From: Arcanobacterium_A bovis
Lineage (GTDB): Bacteria; Actinomycetota; Actinomycetes; Actinomycetales; Actinomycetaceae
Reading direction: 5' to 3' (one strand)
Assembly (NCBI RefSeq): GCF_042655305.1
Contig: NZ_JBHSLR010000004.1
DNA length: 25,425 nucleotides
Shown: positions 20,901 to 25,425 of the stretch, in pieces
Numbering within the stretch: the stretch's first letter is position 1
How the letters are laid out: every line of letters starts with the position of its first letter
Notes under the pieces: model-generated
The model's input: the letters and a program-made list of their open reading frames with translations, nothing else
Database searches by the model: none
What the model was told of the DNA's origin: nothing
Translations under genes and position numbers: made by a program

Positions 20901-22336
20901 GGTCGGCCTCCTCCGATGAATCCTGCGTAAATGTTTCCAATGACGACGCCGACGCCAGGGCGTGCTGCGTGGATCATTTTCCCGTTACCGAGCGCTATAC
21001 CGACATGGACAATGTTGTTGGNNNNNNNNNNAGGGCTGAAGAAGACGAGATCGCCTGGTCTGAGTGTGTTCAGATTATGGTTGATATGGCCACGGGCGGC
21101 GATAAATGAGTATTGCTGTTGGGCTGTGCGTGGCAGTGCGAAGCCGTGACGTAGATACGTCCACGAGGTCAGCCCGCTACAGTCGAAAGCAGATCCTCCT
21201 GCCGCTCCCCACACGTAGGGTTTACCAAGCTGGCTGGCTGCAGTTTTTACGATCTCGTCTGACGGTAGGTTAGCTGTACTGGTATTGCGTCCATCGAGCG
21301 CCGGATTATGTTTAATACTCGCCTGTCCGGACGTAAGCAGTGTAGTGAGATGGTTTGTAGTGATCGATTCCGTGTAATAGTGCCCTGCGAAGTAGTTTTC
21401 AGTCACGACCCCATCGTTTGTGACGTTCCCGATATAGGATACGTAGCCGTTGGTTGATTGCGCGGAGCGTGCTCCTTGTCTCCACACGAGAATATCGCCA
21501 GGCATGACCTTGTTAGCTTCAGCAACGGCAGTCCACGTAGGGAGGTTTCCCGCTAATGCCCACTGCCAGGCTATTGAGCCTTTAGGAAACAGTTTCGGAA
21601 CGGTTTCACTCGGTTTGTCTGCGACTGATCCTAGGTCACGGTTGATCCGCCAGAGCACAAAATCCGTATCCGAGCCAACATATAGGCCGGTCACGGTATT
21701 TGTGCTTCCATTTGGCTGGCTGCGGTAAGGGTAGTCGTCTGTCATGAGAACTGCAGCGTAAGCATTAGCTTGGGCATCTTCGTCGAAAAGATAGCTGGCC
21801 AGCCATGAAGGAAGCATGGCCACGATCAAAGCGATCACAGCTATAACAGCAACGACTCCCGTGGTTATCGGCGTCGATACCGCGGCGATCACCGCAGCAA
21901 TCTTAGCAACAACAACCCGCACGAGCCGCACGGTCAGTGCCACAGTTTTCCGGCCAGTTTCACGCCCAAGCGAGCGTTTCGACGTCATGCTCACTCCACG
22001 TTGTTGCGCACGGCTATATCCGGTTTTCGCCTGCGCGAACCGACGTCGGCGCACACGACTATTCCCGCCCACAGTCTTGTGTGCAGTGGTATGTTTCGGG
22101 TTAATAGTTCTAGCTTTAACTTGCGCGTGGGTGAATCCGTTTTTTATGAAGCGTCGCGGTCGCTTGCCCTCTGGTAGACGGTGTTGTTCTTCTCCTGGCT
22201 GTTCCATCGTCGATGCGGTTATTGTCTTGTGTACGGTAGAGGCGGTGAACGCTGCAGTCTTACGCACCGGCTTATGCTGATGCTTTTTATAGGCTTTCAG
22301 ATAGGAATGCTTGGCAGTGGAGCGGATAGTGATCAT
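20897..22336 (-). CDS. Membrane-anchored wall hydrolase: inactive-looking CHAP plus NlpC/P60
   Basis: A 479-residue protein. Residues 1-138 are very basic and likely cytosolic, and 142-180 form a transmembrane anchor. Residues ~198-325 look like a CHAP domain (DDYPYRS, FVLWRINRDLGS, IAWQWALAGN, MPGDILVW), but Asp223 replaces the expected catalytic Cys and Tyr298 the expected His. Residues ~358-479 are NlpC/P60 with Cys386 (FDCSGL), His444 (NIVHVG) and His456 (MIHAARP) in place. The second domain should cleave peptidoglycan stems, as VirB1/Tra lytic proteins do for the mating channel. Ten N bases (21022-21031) interrupt the NlpC/P60 domain at residues 436-439; the frame is kept as written, but the true length there is unknown. 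Confidence 0.85.
   Translation of the reverse strand: MITIRSTAKHSYLKAYKKHQHKPVRKTAAFTASTVHKTITASTMEQPGEEQHRLPEGKRPRRFIKNGFTHAQVKARTINPKHTTAHKTVGGNSRVRRRRFAQAKTGYSRAQQRGVSMTSKRSLGRETGRKTVALTVRLVRVVVAKIAAVIAAVSTPITTGVVAVIAVIALIVAMLPSWLASYLFDEDAQANAYAAVLMTDDYPYRSQPNGSTNTVTGLYVGSDTDFVLWRINRDLGSVADKPSETVPKLFPKGSIAWQWALAGNLPTWTAVAEANKVMPGDILVWRQGARSAQSTNGYVSYIGNVTNDGVVTENYFAGHYYTESITTNHLTTLLTSGQASIKHNPALDGRNTSTANLPSDEIVKTAASQLGKPYVWGAAGGSAFDCSGLTSWTYLRHGFALPRTAQQQYSFIAARGHINHNLNTLRPGDLVFFSPXXXXNNIVHVGIALGNGKMIHAARPGVGVVIGNIYAGFIGGGRP
21022..21031. other. Ambiguous bases (10 N)
   Basis: A run of ten N's lies inside the NlpC/P60 coding region, between the VFFSP strand and NNIVHVG. It is an assembly gap or masked base run, not biology. 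In relatives this loop is short and variable, so little protein is probably missing. Confidence 0.95.
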
Positions 22337-23349
22337 TTCTTCACCCCGCCCGTCGTTGGCGCTTTCATTTCGGTGATACCCAGCACTGGCGCACCATCGT
22401 CAGACAGGCGCTTGTCATTGTTAGCTCCCCAACAATAGAGTTTTCCACTGCTCGATGAGGCACACGTGCCGAATCGTAAAGCCTTAACCGAGACTGGTTT
22501 GTCATCGCCAGGGAGTTTGATTTCTTTGACGCCGCTTGCTTTCACGCCTTGCTTGCCTGAGCCAAGCTGGCCAGCGTAATCGGATCCCCAACAATAGAGC
22601 TTGCTTGACGCTATGGCACAGGCGTGGACATCACCTGTGGCCAACGCTTCAATGTTCTTACCAGCGAGTGGCACTTTCGTTGGTGGTAAAACTTGTGTGT
22701 CGGTATCCCCTGCTTGACGCCACCTGTTGTCACCCCAACAAGTCACATTGCTAGCCGTGGCTGCGCAGGCAAAATCAGCACCAGCACTAACGTATTCAAC
22801 TTTTTCATCGAGCACGAGCTTCACTACGTGATCCGACGAGGCGGCACCAGAGCCTAGCTGCCCGAGCGTGTTTTGCCCAATGCAGATAATCGTTTTATCT
22901 GCAGCGTTACACGTAAACGACGCACCCGTAGCCGTAAGTCCACCGAGCGGATCCTCAACCGCTGGCTTTGCCGGCACTGCCAGCGGTGCTGGCTCGGCTG
23001 GCGTATCAGTGCGGGCAAAGGCCTGATAGGCTGCAAATCCTGCCACGCTCATGATAACAAGGCTGCCTGCAATGATCCCGACTACTCGTAGCCTGCGGCC
23101 TTCGAATCTTTTACGTGTGCGCGTCGATGAGATACTGTCTTGGTCTTCGTCTGTGCTATCGCTTCGCGTTGGCTGCGGAGGGGTGATCAGGTCACCTGTC
23201 TCGAAAATGTACCTCGCCCATGATCCGAGGGCTGGCCACGAATTAGGGTGGGTTTCAAGATCATGCAAAAGTTCGGGTGTTAAATCGCTCGATGTAGCCT
23301 CAACAGCGATTCTGTAAAGATTCTCAGGAGGTAATTTTTTGTCAAGCAT
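22333..23349 (-). CDS. RCC1-repeat membrane protein of the channel operon
   Basis: A 338-residue protein. Residues ~15-50 (LTPELLHDLETHPNSWPALGSWARY) resemble the variant leucine-rich repeat motif seen at the N-terminus of actinobacterial membrane proteins. One transmembrane helix is near residues 88-112 (VVGIIAGSLVIMSVAGFAAY). The rest holds about four RCC1-type blades with signatures ending CIGQNTLGQLGSG, CWGDNRWRQAG, CWGSDYAGQLGSG and CWGANNDKRL. Each blade has a Cys pair that could form a disulfide outside the cell. A full RCC1 propeller has seven blades, so this is partial or oligomeric. It overlaps the wall-hydrolase gene by 4 bp and follows the VirB4 stop by 2 bp, so it belongs to the operon. 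Confidence 0.8.
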   Translation of the reverse strand: MLDKKLPPENLYRIAVEATSSDLTPELLHDLETHPNSWPALGSWARYIFETGDLITPPQPTRSDSTDEDQDSISSTRTRKRFEGRRLRVVGIIAGSLVIMSVAGFAAYQAFARTDTPAEPAPLAVPAKPAVEDPLGGLTATGASFTCNAADKTIICIGQNTLGQLGSGAASSDHVVKLVLDEKVEYVSAGADFACAATASNVTCWGDNRWRQAGDTDTQVLPPTKVPLAGKNIEALATGDVHACAIASSKLYCWGSDYAGQLGSGKQGVKASGVKEIKLPGDDKPVSVKALRFGTCASSSSGKLYCWGANNDKRLSDDGAPVLGITEMKAPTTGGVKK

Positions 23350-23351
23350 GC

Positions 23352-25425
23352 TTAACTCACCACGCTCGGAGTCTCAACAAACTTCGTGGAGAAGAGCTGG
23401 AAAATATGCGAGGCTGGATCCATTGTGTTATCGAACGGAACAATAGCCGCTCCAAGCTTCATCAGCCCAGTACCTGGTGAGGCGTTCGTGAAATACGATC
23501 GCTGCTGCGTCGATAGTTTCAGCAGTTCCGTTAATGCGTCGGCATCCGTTGACTGCTGGTTAAGCAAGAACAACCCATCGGAATTGGACAGCATGAGACG
23601 TGCTCGTTCAGATTCGAGCAATTCTTCAATATTTTGCGTAATCCCTGTTGCTGCAGCGCCATATTTGCGCACACGCTTAAACAAGGATTGGCAGTAGGCA
23701 CCGGCATAGTCATTGGCAAAAAGCACGTGGAATTCGTCGACGTACAGCCATGTGCGCACACCACGGCGTTTATTGGCTACGATTCTGCGCCAGACTTCTT
23801 CAAGAACAACCATCATTCCAAACGTCTGCAGGTCGGCACCTAGAGCGGCAAGATCAAAGATCATCACACGGTTTGTTGTATCGACGTTGGTTTGCTGCGC
23901 AAACCCTGACGCGGATCCACGCGCATACAGCTCAAGAGCTGTCGCTAGCTCATGCGCCTGTGGTTCGGGCTGAGCCCGTAACATCTCATAGAGTGTGTCC
24001 AGTGTCGGTGATGCTAGTTCAGGGGTGTGAAGGTATGTTGAATACATCGTTTGAGCACAGCGGTCAATGATCGAGCGTTTTTCAGCTGACAAGCCACTAC
24101 TTCCGCCTAGTAACACCTCACATAACGCGAGCACGTAGGAACATTTTGCTCGTAGTGGGTCACCATCAGAATTGTCTACGTTACGGTCAAGATGGAGAGC
24201 GTTAATCGTGTCTGTTGATCCGGGCGAAATAACAACCCGTGAAGCTTTCAGCTCGTTCGCCAGTGGGATGTATTCGCGTTCTGGATCAATAATCAGAATC
24301 TCATCTGACGGGCGACGAAGAAAGACTTGCATCATCTCAAACTTAGCCAGCTGGGATTTACCCGAACCACTTGTTCCAAGGAAGAAAGCGTTGGAGTTCA
24401 TTCCCTCGATACGTGATCCGACAATCAAGTTTTTGGACAAAGTGTTTATTCCGTAGAACATGCCGTTGTTGTGCATGATTTCTTGAGTGGTAAACGGAAC
24501 CATGATTGCAACAGCTGCAGTCGTGAGCGCTCGAGTGATAGGAATATTGGTATGTCCCAGCGGCAGAAGAGTATTTAAGCCATCTAGCTGCATAAACCGT
24601 AGGATTTCAACGTTGCACGAATGTTTCCCGCATACGCGCTGCACTCGTTCCACATTTTTGCCAAGTTCGTTGACAGTGCTGGCAGCGACACCAATGACGA
24701 TTGTTGTTGAGAAAAGCCTTTCATTAGATTCTTCAAGCTCGTTACGAAGTTGAATCGCTTCGTCACGCGATGCCTGCAGCTCGTGGGGAAGCATATCTTC
24801 TCCCAAGCCTTGTTTAGCGAGCTTGCGCAGTTCATTTCCTCGTTGGATATCCATTGATGCGATTTGACCCTTAACCAAGGAAAGGCCTTCAGACTGATCG
24901 AGCGGATCAATATGGATCGAAACCGCTAAATCTAAAGGAATATCAGCAAGCTCTTTCAGCACACGGTCGCTCATATAGGGTGGTAGCTTGCGTAAAACGA
25001 GTGTTTGCCAATGTTTTTCACCAGCGCCGGAAAGAGAAACCCGATCAGAACGCGACACGTCAATACTCATCGGCGATACTGCGTCTTTTGTCGACAACGC
25101 CTGACCGACGAGTTCATCAAATGTGAAATCGGGTTGTATGCCTGGGCGTAGAAAATGTTGAAGCAGCCGAACGCGCTGTGTTCCGTCTAGTTGGGTGGCT
25201 TTACAACCACCAATTTCACGTATCAAAGCGCTATCTTCAGCAACCATACGTGCCAACTGGATTTTTGCATCTTCCACGCTCTCAGCCTCAACCGTGAGCG
25301 TCACATATTTATCCGTCACGGTGTTGTTTCGCCCAGTTTCTAACCGTTTAGTCACTAGATCGTTATATTCGCGTCGCTGAGGATCGTAACCGTCCCCACG
25401 CGGAGCAAGTTTCACATCCCTAGCT
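23352..25425 (-). CDS. VirB4/TraE-type conjugation ATPase, 5' end beyond window
   Basis: The mating-channel ATPase. Residue numbers count from a GTG at 25415, but the frame stays open to the window edge, so the N-terminus is incomplete. AGEKHWQTLVLRKLPPYMSD (131-150) and LAVSIHIDPLDQSEGLSLVK (163-182) are typical of the VirB4 N-terminal domain. Walker A GTSGSGKS is at 347-354, IIDPEREY at 375-382, Walker B TWLYVDEFH at 555-563, then GAAATGITQNIEELL and LLNQQSTDADAL. At least 687 residues are present against ~800 for the Gram-positive group. It leads the minus-strand operon seen here. Confidence 0.93.
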   Translation of the reverse strand, partial: ARDVKLAPRGDGYDPQRREYNDLVTKRLETGRNNTVTDKYVTLTVEAESVEDAKIQLARMVAEDSALIREIGGCKATQLDGTQRVRLLQHFLRPGIQPDFTFDELVGQALSTKDAVSPMSIDVSRSDRVSLSGAGEKHWQTLVLRKLPPYMSDRVLKELADIPLDLAVSIHIDPLDQSEGLSLVKGQIASMDIQRGNELRKLAKQGLGEDMLPHELQASRDEAIQLRNELEESNERLFSTTIVIGVAASTVNELGKNVERVQRVCGKHSCNVEILRFMQLDGLNTLLPLGHTNIPITRALTTAAVAIMVPFTTQEIMHNNGMFYGINTLSKNLIVGSRIEGMNSNAFFLGTSGSGKSQLAKFEMMQVFLRRPSDEILIIDPEREYIPLANELKASRVVISPGSTDTINALHLDRNVDNSDGDPLRAKCSYVLALCEVLLGGSSGLSAEKRSIIDRCAQTMYSTYLHTPELASPTLDTLYEMLRAQPEPQAHELATALELYARGSASGFAQQTNVDTTNRVMIFDLAALGADLQTFGMMVVLEEVWRRIVANKRRGVRTWLYVDEFHVLFANDYAGAYCQSLFKRVRKYGAAATGITQNIEELLESERARLMLSNSDGLFLLNQQSTDADALTELLKLSTQQRSYFTNASPGTGLMKLGAAIVPFDNTMDPASHIFQLFSTKFVETPSVVS

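Overview
The window looks like chromosome from a moderate-GC actinobacterium carrying an integrated conjugative element. Protein signatures (NCS2-UraD fusion, secreted DUF1524 HNH protein, IS1249-type transposase, PcfB/MobC/VirD4/VirB4 set) suggest Actinomycetaceae or a close relative; the genus cannot be fixed from this sequence alone.

Region 1, positions 1-7625, is chromosome. It holds tRNA-Arg(ACG) and tRNA-Ser(GCT), both on the minus strand with terminators, a DUF1801 protein, a nucleoside hydrolase, and a urate/xanthine-type permease fused to a degenerate UraD-like domain. These are followed by a minus-strand pair (secreted two-cysteine protein, then a four-helix membrane protein), a 559-bp non-coding stretch with one CRISPR-like repeat unit, and a decayed IS1249-type element that itself carries the end of an IS3-family element. 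A 17-bp solo copy of the IS1249-type terminus lies near 985. The region ends in the 3' part of a tRNA-Thr(TGT) gene with its old terminator, read here as the left attachment site of the element.

Region 2, from about 7626 to beyond 25425, is the mobile element. A recombination and partition block comes first: tyrosine recombinase, ParA, three small proteins and a membrane protein, in overlapping reading frames and with a dispersed 26-bp repeat. A strong bidirectional terminator follows. Next are a minus-strand double-glutaredoxin protein and a coiled-coil protein, then a 302-bp hairpin-rich stretch that is the best oriT candidate. The plus-strand mobilization operon reads MobC, relaxase, DUF3801/PcfB-like protein, single-domain glutaredoxin, MuF_C-like protein, OB-fold-like protein, small tail-motif protein, VirD4-type coupling protein and a secreted HNH nuclease.

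The mating-channel operon runs toward it from the right on the minus strand: VirB4 ATPase (5' end cut by the window), an RCC1-repeat membrane protein, a CHAP-like plus NlpC/P60 wall hydrolase, a VirB6/TrbL-like membrane protein and a small membrane protein whose stop overlaps that of the HNH gene. The inferred working order is: excision by the recombinase, MobC/relaxase nicking near 12077-12318, delivery through the VirD4-type ATPase, and passage through a VirB4/VirB6 channel with local wall opening by the NlpC/P60 protein. The intact tRNA-Thr and the far end of the element should lie to the right of this window.

Most unusual signals: a 12-residue motif shared without gaps by three neighbouring proteins just upstream of the coupling protein; three glutaredoxin-like domains in one element; an RCC1 protein inside a T4SS operon; two degenerate enzyme domains that lack catalytic residues (UraD-like and CHAP-like); and the repeat family around the partition genes.
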